DNA of 64,000 nt. Origin: Artemisia argyi. Lineage: Eukaryota; Streptophyta; Magnoliopsida; Asterales; Asteraceae. The DNA is taken from positions 113,084,949-113,148,948 of the forward strand of contig CM060696.1 in NCBI GenBank assembly GCA_030686995.1, given 5' to 3'. The notes under the pieces are model-generated. The model had not been told where the DNA came from. It made no database searches and worked only from the letters and a program-made list of their open reading frames with translations. Positions 43,718 to 56,259 of this stretch are shown in pieces; position 1 is the stretch's first letter, and each line of letters begins with the position of its first letter. The translations under genes and the position numbers were made by a program.

Positions 43718-46076
43718 TATACCCTTACACTTGAGATTTGCTTGTCCTCAAGCAAATGCGCTTTTATTCTACTTAAAATACAAGTTAGGGGTCATTTAAC
43801 ACTAATATAAAAGTAATTACAACAAATAATCGTTCCACTAAAGACCAAAGACAAGCACGGAGGTCATATACTAGCACCTCACAAATAGTGTTTAGATACC
43901 CACATCTCTCGGGTGTAATAAAGTATAAATTACAATATTGAAATGGAAAATATCTCTCAATACCTGTCATAGCAAAATAGATTACCATAGGCTTGGGAAA
44001 GGATCAAACCTCCACCACATGGCGTAAGTACCTAGGATAAATTATCAAAGAGGTCTTTTAAAGGGTTGTAACGTTAGGTGTAGGGATATGGAATACACGG
44101 TTTTGTTGGATATAGGCAGTCTTTACTGGTGGCGAGTTAACAATCTTGGTTAATTACATGTACAATATGGCGTTGCTAAGCCAAGACTAGACTCGACTTA
44201 AGCTAATAAATGAAAAATAACAAAAACATAAAATGAACACAGAATGAAGAGGGATGGTAGTCCGTTTTTTTTTTTTTTTTTTTTTTTTTTTTGCATACAC
44301 TCTTACCCTACCATCCAAAATAATACATCATAGGGAATGAAAATTTCCCTTACACTTGAATTTTTACATATTTTACAATCAACTATTCTATTGACTCGAA
44401 TTAAGATAATCAAAACACTTGGAGTACTTTACCCATGAGTCCCAATCGTCCCAAAACAATATGTACAAGGATATGACTCGACTTAGCAACCATGTAATCA
44501 ATTAGATAATTAACTAACGGTTTAAAAAATAACAATAATGCACTAAAGATGAGTGCATACACGAAAGGCTAAGGCGATTTGGTTGTACATTTAAGTGGGG
44601 TGTAACAAATTCTTCCTTTAAGTAAAATGTTTAAAGTTGGAAACGAAAAGATAGGCTCAGAGAGGTGTACTAGGGGTTTCGTGTACTAAAAATGAGTACA
44701 ATGCTAAGGGTGTGGGAAAAATTAGTTGACTTAACTAGCCAAGTAATATGACTTAAATGGTCAAGTAATTATGATACGGGTTTAACACAAGGGTGATCCT
44801 AATGCCTCTTATCATGTAGTAAATCCTACTACACGAATGTAGTCTCACTAGCGGTCTCGGGATGCAACACTAACGCAAGTTCTAGAATCTAAATGCTACC
44901 GGTACACTCATAAGCACTAATAGTAAATGCTTTTCCTATCAAATCTAAAGGCGAATCTCACATATTTTGGTGGAAAATTTTTCTGAATAGTACGGTTTTG
45001 TGCTAGTCATACAATCTCCTATCCATGAGACGCTTGCTATGGATAAAGTTTCACTCCTAAATGTTGTAAAAATATTTAAATTTGGCGCTAAAATTGCACT
45101 AACAAGTATTTCTAATAGTTTTATTACACATCTACTATTAAACAAACAAACTCAAGCGAAAGTGTATTTGTAAGGTATCATCATTTTACTCTTCCCTTAC
45201 ACTTAGGATGAACATTGTCCCCAATGTTCAAGTAAAGAATGTAAAAGTGAAATAAGTAAAACAAATGAAATCAAGTACTCCCCTGATTCGCTCGGTATGG
45301 ATAATAAGGTGGCCAGGTTAGATCTTCCTCCAAGAAAATGAACGATCAAAGCTTCCCTTCCAGAAAAATAAATCATCTTCTTGTCATACATAACCTGTAA
45401 ATCCTGAGAAAACAGACAAGGCAACCTCGCATAAAATCGGCGGCAATCTACATAAGTTACTAAATCCTAGAAAACAAAATAAGATATAATGCTTGTGGAA
45501 TGAAGTTTGCAGATTTCCTGGAGATTATAAAACTTAATAATTCAACAAAAACTTTAAGACTCCGTTAGAAAAACAAAACTGGTAAAATTTCCAGATTTTT
45601 ACACGTGACGCCGTCAAGAGCAAACTCATGACGCCGTCAGAAGTGACCTGCAGAAATTCTTGTGTTAAGTTTCTGGAAAATTTCTAGAAAAACTTGGTTC
45701 TACTTTCTGGAAAATCCTGCAAAACTTCATTATGACTCGATACAAGCATTTGACTCTAACAAATACGAATATACATGTTCACTTAATATTGTGGAGAATC
45801 ATGATCGGTTTGTTTCTTAAAAACATATTTGGGGTTTCCCCTTACACTTATCTTTTGCAAAAATACCTTTAGGTGAAGTTAAGACTAGGCCAAACAACAA
45901 AGTAAAGTATTTCCACTATTTACTTTAGAAACATGATCTACCAACAATAAAAATAAAGCATGCATACATAAACAAATAACAAACAAACAAAATAAATTCA
46001 CACAAAGCATGGGTTGCCTCCCAAGAAGCGCTTTTCTATTTACGAGTCTTGTAGCTAGACTCAAGGCCATGGGTTA
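43718..46076 (-). other. 3' noncoding region of element B
   Basis: Matches the corresponding 2.4 kb of element A. Includes a poly-T tract (44266-44292) and two TGACGCCGTCA palindromes at 45606-45616 and 45629-45639, 23 bp apart as in A. No env-like ORF is visible. Confidence 0.85.
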
Positions 46077-49000
46077 CTACGTGACCTCATCCTCAAACGT
46101 TACATCTTCCTCACCAATCATTTCATTATTATTTTCTTGATAATGTTTTACACGTTGTATGTTAACAGTAAATTCTCTACCTTCATCGTCTAACAACACA
46201 ACGGTTCCAGTTTTAGAGGAACTTTTCACCGTAAATGGTCCATACCATCTACACTTGAGTTTCCCAGGAAATAATCTTAACCGAGAATTGTACAATAGGA
46301 CTTTGTCCCCTTCTGAAAATTCCTTGGGTTTCTTAATCCTTTGATCATGCCATCTTTTTGCCCTTTCTTTATATGTAATGGAAGACTCATAGGCTTCTAA
46401 TCTAAGCTCATCAAGCTCATGTAATTGCAAGAACCTATTGGTTCCGGCAATTGTATAATCTAAGTTACATGCCTTAAGCGCCCAATAAGCCTTATGTTCT
46501 AATTCTACTGGCAAGTGACATGCCTTACCATACACCATGCGAAACGGGGTCGTCCCAATAGGTGTTTTGTAGGCGGTTCGGAATGCCCATAAGGCTTCGT
46601 CGAGTTTAAATGACCAGTCTTTTCTATTCTGGCTAACCATTTTTTCAAGTATTCTTTTAATAGCCCTGTTTGTGTTTTCGACCTGGCCGTTGGTTTGTGG
46701 ATGATAGGCGGTGGAAAACCGATGGGACACTCCATACCTCTTCATGACATTCTCCATTTGCGCATTGCAAAAGTGGGTCCTCCTATCACTGATGAGGGCT
46801 TTAGGAATCCCGAATCTAGCGAAAAGCTTTTTCAGAAAATGAATAACTACCCTGGAATCGTTGGTCCTAAGGGCTTGTGCCTCTACCCATTTCGAAACAT
46901 AATCGATGGCAACTAAAATGTATTCGTTCCCCCCTGAAGATGGAAAGGGTCCCATGAAGTCAATTCCCCAGACATCGAAGACCTCACATACTTGTATAAA
47001 ATTCTGAGGCGCTTCATCTCTATGTGATATGTTCCCGGCCCGTTGACATGCATCGCATGCCTGTACCATTTCTTTGACATCACGGAAAATTGTGGGCCAA
47101 TAGAATCCCGCGTCGAAAATTTTTCGGGCGGTGGTGCTTATCCCATGATGCCCTCCAGAGGGACCAGAGTGACATTCCCTCATAATTTTCACTGCCTCAA
47201 TTTCCGAAACACAACGTCTTATTATTTGGTCAGGACACCTTCGGAATAAAAATGGTTCATCCCAAAAGTAGTATTTTAACTGAGAAAAGAACCTTTTTCT
47301 TTCGTACTTAGTCAGGTGTTCTGGAACGAGTCTGCTTGCGAGATAGTTAGCAAAATCGGCGTACCAAGGCTTCGAATCAATCATCGACATGAGTTGTTCA
47401 TCAGGAAATGAATCCCTAATTTCGCACCTATCGTGCTCATCCAAGGGGTTTTCAAGACGAGATAGATGATCCGCGGCCAGATTTTCTGCCCCCCTCTTAT
47501 CACGAATCTCAACATCAAATTCTTGTAACAACAAGATCCACCGAATTAGTCGTGGCTTAGCATCCTGCTTAGCAAAAAGATATCGAAGAGCTGAGTGATC
47601 AGTGAAAACGACTGTCTTTAAAAGGACAAGATATTGCCGGAATTTGTCGAATGCGAACACTACGGCTAACAATTCCTTTTCGGTGGTGGAGTAATTCTCT
47701 TGAGCGGGATTCATGGTTTTACTAGCGTAGTAAATAGGTTGGAATAGCTTGTCACGCCGTTGGCCCAATACAGCCCCGACAGCAAAATCGCTAGCGTCAC
47801 ACTTGATTTCAAACGGTAACTCCCAGTTGGGTGTAATCATGATTGGAGCTTGTGTGAGCTCCTTTTTTAAGAGATCGAATGCATCCTTGCATTCTTGGGA
47901 GAAATCGAATGGAGCATCCTTCATGAGCAATTGAGTGATTGGTCGGGCTATTTTGGAGAAGTCTTTGATGAATCTCCGATAAAACCCGGCGTGCCCCAAG
48001 AAGCTCCGTATTGCTTTAACAGTCGTTGAGTAAGGTAACTTAGATATAGCTTCAACTTTAGCTTGGTCCACCTCTATCCCATTCCCTGAGATCTTATGCC
48101 CTAACACGATCCCTTCTTTCACCATGAAATGACACTTTTCCCAGTTTAAAACCAAGTTGGTTTCCTCACAGCGTTTAAGCATTTTTTCTAGGTTAGCAAG
48201 ACAGCGGTCGAAGGAGTCCTCGAAGACCGAAAAGTCATCCATGAACACTTCCATGCTGTCTTCCATAAGTTCGTGAAAGATTGCGGTCATGCATCGTTGG
48301 AAAGTGGCGGGGGCATTACATAGCCCAAAAGGCATCCTTTTGTAGGCGAACGTTCCATAAGGGCAAGTAAACGTGGTCTTTTCTTGGTCCTCAGGTGCTA
48401 TGGGAATTTGAAAATACCCTGAGAATCTATTCAAGAAGAAATAGTACTCGTGCTGCCCAGACAATCTCTCTAACATTTGGTCAATGAATGATAAGGGAAA
48501 GTGATCTTTCCTTGTGGCATCATTGAGCTTTCGATAGTCAATGCATACCCGCCATCCAGTGACTGTTCTTTGAGGTACCATCTTACCCTTGTCATTCTTA
48601 ACTACATTCATTCCACCCTTCTTAGGTACAACCTGTACAGGACTGACCCATGGGCTATCCGAGATTGGGTAGATCAATCCTGCATCCAGAAGTTTGATGA
48701 CTTCTTTCTTTACTACTTCCTTAATGTTGGGGTTCCCCCGCCTCTGGGGTTGCACGATAGGTTTATAATCTTCTTCCATGAGAATCTTATGTGTGCAAAA
48801 AGTTGAGTCAATCCCCTTAATGTCGGCTACACTCCATGCGAGCACTCCCTTATATTTCTTTAGGACCTCTAAGAGTTTACCTTTTTGTTCATGTTCGAGG
48901 GAAGAGTTTATGATTATCGGCAGTTGGTCCTCTCTCTGAAGGAAGTCATACTCTAAATGGTTAGGAAGTTCCTTAAGATCTAACTCAGGAGGCTCGATAA

Positions 49001-49670
49001 TAGAAGGCTTAAGCTTATTTTCGGGCTTTCGGAGCTCGAGATGCTCCGTTGCCTCTTGTCTAGGGTAGAAGGAGACTGCACCAACATCCTCCATCTTTTC
49101 CACCTCTAGCAAAGGTAGAAAACTCTCGTCCCGTAACCAGCCTTCCTCGATTTGTTCATCAACACAGCCATCAATGACATCTGTGAGTTCATCGACCTCC
49201 CCAATGTAATAGAGCCGGTTAGCTGCTTCGAGAGAGAGATCCATAGAGTCCTTAATGTCGAAGGTTGTGCTATCGGTTCCCACTCGCAAGGTTAACTTGC
49301 AGTCATAAACATCAATGACTGCACGAGCGGTAGCGAGAAATGGTCTCCCTAAGATGATGGGTACCAAGTCATCCTCCTCCATATCTAGGATTACGAAGTC
49401 GATCGGGAATTTGAATTTCCCAACTTTGACTAGCACATTCTCGCATATCCCTACGGGGTACTTGACTGATCTATCGGCTAGTTGGATGTTCATACGGGTA
49501 GGCTTTAATCCAGAGTATCCTAATTTAAGGAACATAGAGTGAGGCATGAGATTGATACTCGCCCCCAAATCGACAAGAGCATTCTTTATTGATAGAGATC
49601 CTATGGAGCAAGGCAAGGTGAAGCTGCCTGGATCGTCTACCTTTTTTGGTAGCCCTCGATGGGTCACCAC
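46077..49670 (-). CDS. Pol polyprotein of element B (protease, RT, RNase H, integrase), 1197 aa open frame
   Basis: Domains in order: protease (DLGAS at 34-38, '[11 protein letters not shown]' near 105), reverse transcriptase (about 300-490; FMDD at 476-479), RNase H ('[13 protein letters not shown]', '[19 protein letters not shown]', 'TDHSAL'), integrase with an H-H-C-C zinc finger ('[15 protein letters not shown]', 'CDACQRAGN') and the D,D-35-E core (D in '[10 protein letters not shown]', D962, E in 'GQVENTN'). RT motif A reads FLNRFSGY where the family has FLDG, so the first catalytic Asp is Asn414; near D962 a conserved Gly is R964. The frame is not continuous with gag: a one-base loss just before 49670 shifts it. 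It copied itself in the past but is probably inactive now. Confidence 0.93.
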   Translation of the reverse strand: MVTHRGLPKKVDDPGSFTLPCSIGSLSIKNALVDLGASINLMPHSMFLKLGYSGLKPTRMNIQLADRSVKYPVGICENVLVKVGKFKFPIDFVILDMEEDDLVPIILGRPFLATARAVIDVYDCKLTLRVGTDSTTFDIKDSMDLSLEAANRLYYIGEVDELTDVIDGCVDEQIEEGWLRDESFLPLLEVEKMEDVGAVSFYPRQEATEHLELRKPENKLKPSIIEPPELDLKELPNHLEYDFLQREDQLPIIINSSLEHEQKGKLLEVLKKYKGVLAWSVADIKGIDSTFCTHKILMEEDYKPIVQPQRRGNPNIKEVVKKEVIKLLDAGLIYPISDSPWVSPVQVVPKKGGMNVVKNDKGKMVPQRTVTGWRVCIDYRKLNDATRKDHFPLSFIDQMLERLSGQHEYYFFLNRFSGYFQIPIAPEDQEKTTFTCPYGTFAYKRMPFGLCNAPATFQRCMTAIFHELMEDSMEVFMDDFSVFEDSFDRCLANLEKMLKRCEETNLVLNWEKCHFMVKEGIVLGHKISGNGIEVDQAKVEAISKLPYSTTVKAIRSFLGHAGFYRRFIKDFSKIARPITQLLMKDAPFDFSQECKDAFDLLKKELTQAPIMITPNWELPFEIKCDASDFAVGAVLGQRRDKLFQPIYYASKTMNPAQENYSTTEKELLAVVFAFDKFRQYLVLLKTVVFTDHSALRYLFAKQDAKPRLIRWILLLQEFDVEIRDKRGAENLAADHLSRLENPLDEHDRCEIRDSFPDEQLMSMIDSKPWYADFANYLASRLVPEHLTKYERKRFFSQLKYYFWDEPFLFRRCPDQIIRRCVSEIEAVKIMRECHSGPSGGHHGISTTARKIFDAGFYWPTIFRDVKEMVQACDACQRAGNISHRDEAPQNFIQVCEVFDVWGIDFMGPFPSSGGNEYILVAIDYVSKWVEAQALRTNDSRVVIHFLKKLFARFGIPKALISDRRTHFCNAQMENVMKRYGVSHRFSTAYHPQTNGQVENTNRAIKRILEKMVSQNRKDWSFKLDEALWAFRTAYKTPIGTTPFRMVYGKACHLPVELEHKAYWALKACNLDYTIAGTNRFLQLHELDELRLEAYESSITYKERAKRWHDQRIKKPKEFSEGDKVLLYNSRLRLFPGKLKCRWYGPFTVKSSSKTGTVVLLDDEGREFTVNIQRVKHYQENNNEMIGEEDVTFEDEVT

Positions 49671-51418
49671 CGAACATTCTTCCCCAGGGTCACAAGACCC
49701 TCAAGTTTCTTTCGGTTAGCGAGTAGTTTTTTAAAGTATGCGCTATACTTCGGCATGTGATAGCAAGCATCAAGGAGGGGTATGGTGACTACTGAGTCTT
49801 TTAGATATGACAAGAATCTTTTATTATCATTCTTAGTTTTCTGGTTTTTTAATCGGGATGGGAATGGGATTCTCACAGGTTGGTTAGGTGGGGTTGATGG
49901 GGAAGGGGTCGTTAAGGGAGGTTGGTTGGGAGTCTCGCTGCCCACATCCTCCTCCTCCTCGCGAGGCTTGTTTGGATCGGGAGTGATGGGGGACGAGTTC
50001 GGGTAAGGAGGGTCCTTGGTTGTTGTTCCAGCTCGAGTGGTTATCGTGAGCATGGGGTCTTTTTGGCTTACTGATGGCATTTCAAGGTTATCGAGGGCTG
50101 AGTTAAGCTTGTTGAACCATTCTCCAATGTTATTCTGCTACTCGTCAACAAGTTCGTTAAGACCTTTTAATTGTAAGCCTTTTTCTTGAGTGAAGTGACC
50201 AAGGTCATCTTCAAAAGTGCTCCTGATTTCGAATTCGGGACCTTCCTCTCCTTTTTTTCTTTTTACCAGATTCCCCTAGAGGGTGTAATCGTCATTTTGG
50301 TAAAAAGGTAAAAGGGATGGATCAGCATAGATGTCACCTCCTGACAAACATGCATGTTCAGTCGTGATTTCTCCTCCGCATTCCTCTACCTCATGCGGGC
50401 CCCCACAGTAGTCGCAGACCAAGTAAGGATTTGAAAGTTGTTTAGGTAACTGTGACCCAGCTAGGTACTTCATTCTTTTGTGAATTTTTCTTAACTGATC
50501 TGAAGTGATTTCAGAAATGCTGACAGTCGACTCAGGTTCATCCCAAGTGTCATCCTGGTCTTGAGCATATTCTTCAATCCTTTCCCATCCTTCTTCGGCA
50601 CTAAGATTGGCTAATCTCCCTTTTCTAGATTGGTTGATCCCGTTCCGATCATTAGAGGAGACATTGTCATAGAAGATTTGGACCAAAAGCCAAAGTTCGA
50701 TGCCATGATGGGGAACTTGTCTTATAAAATCCTTAAATCTAATCCACGATTTATGGAAGGGTTCGTCCTTCCCTTTTCGGAAACGGAGGATCCTATCTCT
50801 AAATGCTGAGGTTTTTCCAGGTGGAAAGAACTTCTCATAGAACTTGGATATGAGTTGCTCCCATGTGAAAATAGATTCAGAAGGGAGTTTATCATACCAT
50901 TCTTGGGCTTTTTCATAGAGGGTGAAAGGAAAGAATCGTAATCGGGACGTGTCTCTAGTAGCCCCATCCGTATAGAGGGTGTCTACAATTTTCAAGAAGT
51001 CTTTAATGTGTTGAATTGGATCTTCCTCATCTAATCCACAATACTTACACACACTTTGGACAAGCCAAACATCGGTCACATGCAAGACCTCATTGGTGTG
51101 TTCGTTTGGGTAGACAATGGCATTTGAGAAGCCACGAGGGTTTGGGGAGGAGTAGTCCTTAAGGCGCTTAGGGGTAGGAGTTGCGGGGGTACTCATATCG
51201 TTGTTGGTTTGAGACTTAGGGGTTGTAAGGTGATTTTCTGAATTTTCTTCAGAAAGGGGTACATCAAAATCGATGGCAACGCTAGATGGTTCAGGAGTTG
51301 AGTGAGATCGTCTTAACCTACGCATTTCTCTTTCGGGTTCTGCATAAGGCAAGGCAAGGTTTCTAGTGGAACTACGACTCCTAGTGATCCTAAGGTTAGA
51401 GAATTCGCCGGTCGCCAT
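49671..51418 (-). pseudogene. Gag of element B, interrupted
   Basis: Starts with ATG at 51418 (MATGEFSNLRITRSRSS..). The gag domain lies at about 125-270 ('QHIKDFLKIVDTLYT', 'EWYDKLPSESIFTWEQL', 'FFPPGKTSAFRDRILRF') and a zinc knuckle C-x2-C-x3-H-x4-C around residue 338. The frame is closed by TAG at 50276-50278 and again by TAG at 50138-50140; the same frame then continues to about 49690, where a one-base deletion in a G-run shifts it relative to pol. The gag is homologous to but clearly diverged from that of element A. Confidence 0.88.
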
Positions 51419-51468
51419 GATGGCGGATGGTAAAAAGTTACGAACAAAAACACAAAGAAATAAGATAG

Positions 51469-51469
51469 A

Positions 51470-51518
<49 letters not shown>
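51469..51518. repeat. Poly-A tract in the 5' leader of element B
   Basis: About 47 A residues between the 5' LTR side and the gag start. Element A has 'AAAAATAAAAATAAAAAAT' at the corresponding place (25295-25313), so this tract has expanded. Confidence 0.9.
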
Positions 51519-51523
<5 letters not shown>

Positions 51524-51586
51524 TAGGAAAGAATCTAGCAAGTAGACCTAATAAAAAGAGATTCTAACCTAGACAATAACTATTCC

Positions 51587-51602
51587 CCAGGCTGCGGCGC
51601 CA
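51587..51602 (-). other. Primer-binding site of element B (tRNA-Asp type)
   Basis: Minus-strand TGGCGCCGCAGCCTGG, 6 bp from the 5' LTR; identical to that of element A. Confidence 0.78.
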
Positions 51603-51608
51603 AAAACT

Positions 51609-53018
51609 TGATGTGCGTAGGGTTGCACCAAGCTTTACCTCTCAAGGGATCTCGAGAAGCTTACAACCCCCACCAGGCAGTGTACCTGATCGATGTAGTA
51701 TAGTATAATGACAACTACCGGGGGATTGATCGTTCAGCTAAGAATAGTGTCACTAGGATTAGAAAACCTAAATACTAGATCTAGAGATGAGGGATGATTC
51801 TTTTTGTATTTTTTATATTTTTAGGAAAGCAAGTAAAAATCTCAGGTTTGAAGGATTTGGGTGGAATTAGTTGCTAGTCAACTAACCCAATACTAAAGAT
51901 GCAATCAAAATAAAATACTAAAATGAAAATAAAACTATATTAAACTAAGGTTGTGAGCAATATGTGGGAAAAATGTGTTCACTTAGATTTCACTACACTC
52001 TAGATATCTTTTACACGTTAATTACTTGTTATAGTTGCGTGGATGACGGATTGTATTCCTTAATACCATTCATGGGGTGGCGTACTTACTTCCCCAATCC
52101 TATGAGTGCCTACTTCACTCCTATGTCGAGCCTGCAAGAAGCTCCTAACATGGGATCATTAGAATTTACTCATGCATTAAATACAACCAATAAAACCTAG
52201 TACACATCGGTTCATGTTTCCTAAGACGTTCAAGCATGTTACACAATGGAGATCTGCCAGTTTTCTTAAGCCTAACATTGAAATCATTCATCCAATACAA
52301 CCATAAACAAGTAATCAACACATAATCAACATCTAGGTTTCATTAGATCTAAGCAAACACAAGATAAATCTAGCCTAGCATGTTGAAATCAAGACAAGCA
52401 CAAGATATAGACAACCAACACATAGACATATTGATTGAATTAAGAGAAGACTTATCTCAATAACACATGTAAGGATTCAAGGGTTGAAAACCCTTGAAAA
52501 GCTGTAAAATTCGTATAAGGTTCGGCCCTAGGGTTTCTCCACACAAGTTCATCTCAATGAATGAAAATTAGAAAACTATATATAGATATTAGGAGGTGAC
52601 GGCGTCAAGAACAAAGATCTGACGCCGTCATCTCGCCGCCTAATAAATCATCGGACTGCCATGATCTACATCTGACGCCGTCATGTAGTCCCTTTTTGCA
52701 GGCCGTCACACATTTAACTCTTGACGCTCTACTTGTGACGCCTTCAGGTTTCTTCTGGGTCGTCATGGTTTTTACTCTTGACGCCGTCAGGAATGTCCTC
52801 TTGACGCCGTCATACACTGTTCCCAGCATGGAAAATTAAGTCTTTGGCGTTTTCTTCACTTTTATGCTCCAAAAACGTCCGAATTGCTTCCTTTTCTAGA
52901 TTTCACTCCCAGAGTACCTAAAATCACAAAAGGAATGATTTAGGGCAATATTTGATCAAATAAATTCAATTCCGGGCTTGAATGACCCCCTAAAAATGGA
53001 TCATTTTTCGCCTCATCA
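51609..53018 (-). repeat. 5' LTR of element B (1410 bp)
   Basis: Same length as the 3' LTR and about 98% identical by eye. Carries the TATA box at 52576-52585 (minus), the 11-bp gap, and palindromes starting at 52597 (TGACGGCGTCA) and 52620 (TGACGCCGTCA), the latter intact here although mutated in the 3' LTR; further copies lie up to about 52812. Confidence 0.92.
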
Positions 53019-53023
53019 ATATG

Positions 53024-54148
53024 CATACTCAACTATTTGATAATGCCATATTATCTTTCATAAAATGTGTGACATCCTTAACCACAAATTTATGATAATC
53101 AAACTTCTAAACATTTTAAAGTTTAAAGTATTCTTATTCTCTTAATGTATAATGCAACTATGCTCTTATTAAGCATAACTAGTAATTGCCAAGGATGAAA
53201 TCCTTACCATAACTAGTATTGAGTGTCGTCTCAATTTCATTATCATCATTGTATACAAACAAAAATATGCTATTAAAACTTCCCGTAAACCTTAATATCT
53301 ATTGTGTAATGTTTGATGCCCTTCAAACTTTCAAGTTTGTTGGCTATGACAATTTTCACAACAATTGAAATATTGTTCATCTATAGAATTTGGAAGCTGT
53401 TCCAGATTTAGGATGCGATTCTATAATCAAACATATTCATTTAGAATATTACACAAGTTATCTAATAACCTTTTAATTAGATATTAATATTGCTAAATCA
53501 TCTTGTAATCAAACATGATACAACAAAACATGATATGTATGAAAAATCTTTGAGTCATACTTAGATTTTATTCATGTTATGCATATACATTTAGACTTTC
53601 TAAATGATATATCATGTTATATTAGATTTATTTAGCGCACATGTTTCAACAATAAACATTCATTCCAAGGTTGTATGTCTTATTTTCTAAATCTTACAAG
53701 TTAAGTTTTATTCCATTCTAAGACTTAACTTTTAACTTATATGGAATGTTACTTTTTATATGTTCTACAACATATATGATTTAAGAAATTAAACATAATA
53801 CTCCCAGTAGCTTTTAGGAATACCTAGAAATTATCTTATTTTAATTATAAATCAAAACATGGATTTAATAATTAAATATAAGAATAATCTTCTAGATGCA
53901 TGCATTTATCAATCCATAGGTTATTGCACTTTGTACACTTCTAAAGATTTATTTGAATTCATAAACTCCTTTTGATTACTTATCGTCCTCACTGAAGTAA
54001 TCACTCAAGAAAAAGTTTTGATATTCCATTGTCAATTTCATAAATGTGACAATCATAATCTTTATATATTAATGTGCTTAGAAAAGAATATTCAATCACA
54101 GTTAATTGCTAAAGTGTGATTAATAATCTTATTATAAGACATGCTTTA
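53024..54148 (-). other. LARD-like element interior, middle part
   Basis: AT-rich, no ORF of note. The sequence continues the outer element after the ATATG duplication. Confidence 0.55.
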
Positions 54149-54383
54149 AGGGTATGTTTGGCGCGGAGCTTTTTTGGAGCTTTTTTGGGTAATGAGCGGT
54201 GAGAATGAGCTTTTTTATTTTTGATGTTTGTTTGGCATGAGAGCTGTGGGCTTTGCTATTTTTTAGGAAAGCTCATTTTTCCAATGCTTCTTTATGAAGT
54301 TGTGAGCTTTTTCGGCTACTGCTCACAGCTCACAGCTACTGCTCAATGCTACTGCTCACATCTACTTTTGCCAAACATAGCCT
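54149..54383. mobile_element. hAT-like MITE
   Basis: Left GGTATGTTTGGCGCGGAGC; right, in reverse, GGCTATGTTTGGCAAAAGT. The interior is rich in GAGC and GCTACTGCTCA-type repeats. About 235 bp, nested in the LARD-like element. Confidence 0.6.
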
Positions 54384-55296
54384 AAATACGTGCACAATTA
54401 TTGCCCATATGATTTTTATACAAAGATTTAAACCACAAGGGTTACCTGATCTTTGAAGAAACTTATCTTCATTTTCTAGTCTAACTATTAAGATAACCCA
54501 CATTTCTAAAATTAATTATCTTTATGGATAGCATCTTTATCATTCATATCATGTATACTATACCCAATTTCATATTTGGTAATGTATCATAATGATTATC
54601 AGGTTTAAAATAATCCTGTAAATCATAACCCTCAGCATATTAATCAAATATCTGAGATATATTATACCTATATACTAAAACCCAAAATTCCCGTTATACA
54701 CAAAGCGTCTTCCAATTGGTTGTTGCCCCGTAAGACGACTGTTTGAACCACTGTTCATTTTTTTTCACTATTCCCGTTCCGTTTTTCCCCTGATATTTTC
54801 CCCCATCTCCACATCGCTGGAACCTTCTTCCATTACTCAAAACACACACCAAACTCTTCTCCACAAAACCCATTAAAACTTCACTTCCCCTGATTTACAT
54901 ATCCACAAATCAAAACCAAAACCGGAAGAACACAAACATAATCAAACAAACAATGGGAGAATCACAAAAAAAATTAATAAATAAAAAAAATTACAAATTC
55001 AAGATGTAGATCTACACGAGTTTTGTAATCCCAGGTATGAAGTCCCAAATGAATTTTGTAACTTTACTAACACCAATACCAAAAAAACGTGTCTTCTATT
55101 TTTTTTTGTTCGATTATTGAACCGCCAAATTGGTAACAAAAATTTAATCTTTTTTGTTGATTGGTTATGTTTGAGGATTTTTGTAGCCACTTCAAGCTGT
55201 CACCCATGTGTTTGTTGAAATGTCAGGCACTTCAGAAAGTCAGCACGAGGTTACAGGTATGGTGTATTTTAAAATTTTGTTGTTAAAGGTTTGCTG

Positions 55297-55336
<40 letters not shown>

Positions 55337-56185
55337 AAAGTATGGTTGGAATCGTTGGTTGTGGATATTTGGATTTGGGTGTCTTTCGAATTGGGGATTG
55401 ATCATGAAGATTGTATTTTGTTGCAGCAACATGGGTTTCAACTGAGATGGATCCGGGGAGCAGGACATATCCATATAAATGATCAAGACAAAGGTATGTA
55501 ATTCTATATCATTTTAACAGTTTTGTGGTTAATTTGTGTTTAGTATAAGTGGGTATTCATAGGATTTTGGTTCTTTAAACCGGGTTTGGTTCGGCAAACA
55601 GTTTATGGTGTTTTGATCATAATTTTAGGTGGGACAAATTAGCAAGAATTTGAGTGTTTTAGTTGATTTAGGGTTACTGAGGTAAGCAAAACGAACCTGT
55701 TACTTATTAATGAAATCATAGGGTTCTTATATACACATTATAAAGTTGGTAACTACACAAACTTCAACTAAAACATAAGCTAAAAAGTTCTTCGCAGGCT
55801 TTCAGTGTGCGATTTTAATAAATATGTTAAACGTAAGTATCCTCATTATGTTTAACATTCACATTTCCGTGTTTATTTTTCTCAGCTGAAGCATTTCATT
55901 ATTGTATTTATGTTTACAGTAGTCTAATATACAACTATTAAATGTGACGGATTTTAAAACTATTATATACGTGTTGATTGTGTCTTCACAGGGTTTGAGT
56001 GTACAAGGTCTATCATTTTTTAGATAAAGGTGTATCACAAGTTCACAAGAGGGTGATATTGAAAAAGGATGGCAGGGTTTCATGTACTTACTGTTTGGTA
56101 TTTTGAAAGTGTTGTTTTAGCGTAGAAAAAAGTAAATACGCACTTAAATATGTGTAATGATATTGTTTTATTTTGTGACTTGCAG

Positions 56186-56259
56186 CCGTTTCCTAGGATG
56201 CTATGGATCGATAGAAGTAGAAAACAACTAATTCAATGGCGTTCCAAGTTTCACCTAGA
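56186..56259 (+). pseudogene. Invertase-like exon fragment (GH32) inside the Helitron
   Basis: Follows a good acceptor (TTTTGTGACTTGCAG) and ends before GTAAGT. The translation PFPRMLWIDRSRKQLIQW matches the acid invertase segment of the form 'PR.(I/V)WLD.SGKQL.QWP'. Only this exon-sized piece is recognisable, and the conserved Gly is Arg. It is probably a captured, non-functional exon. Confidence 0.45.

Larger units (their letters stand above)
42308..53018 (-). mobile_element. Ty3/gypsy element B, Athila-like, complete structure
   Basis: Perfect 5-bp target duplication ATATG (42303-42307 and 53019-53023). LTRs of 1410 bp each (42308-43717 and 51609-53018) with roughly 30 differences (about 2%) by eye. 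Minus-strand order: 5' LTR, tRNA-Asp-type primer site, gag, protease-RT-RNase H-integrase, 2.4-kb noncoding part, 3' LTR. It sits inside the LARD-like element. Coding capacity is damaged (stops and a frameshift in gag, changed catalytic residue in RT). Confidence 0.93.

Noticed and set aside
55208..55501. 97-codon ORF in the Helitron
   Set aside because: Its middle is a run of Phe encoded by the poly-T tract; flanks may be exon relics but the ORF as a whole is not a gene.
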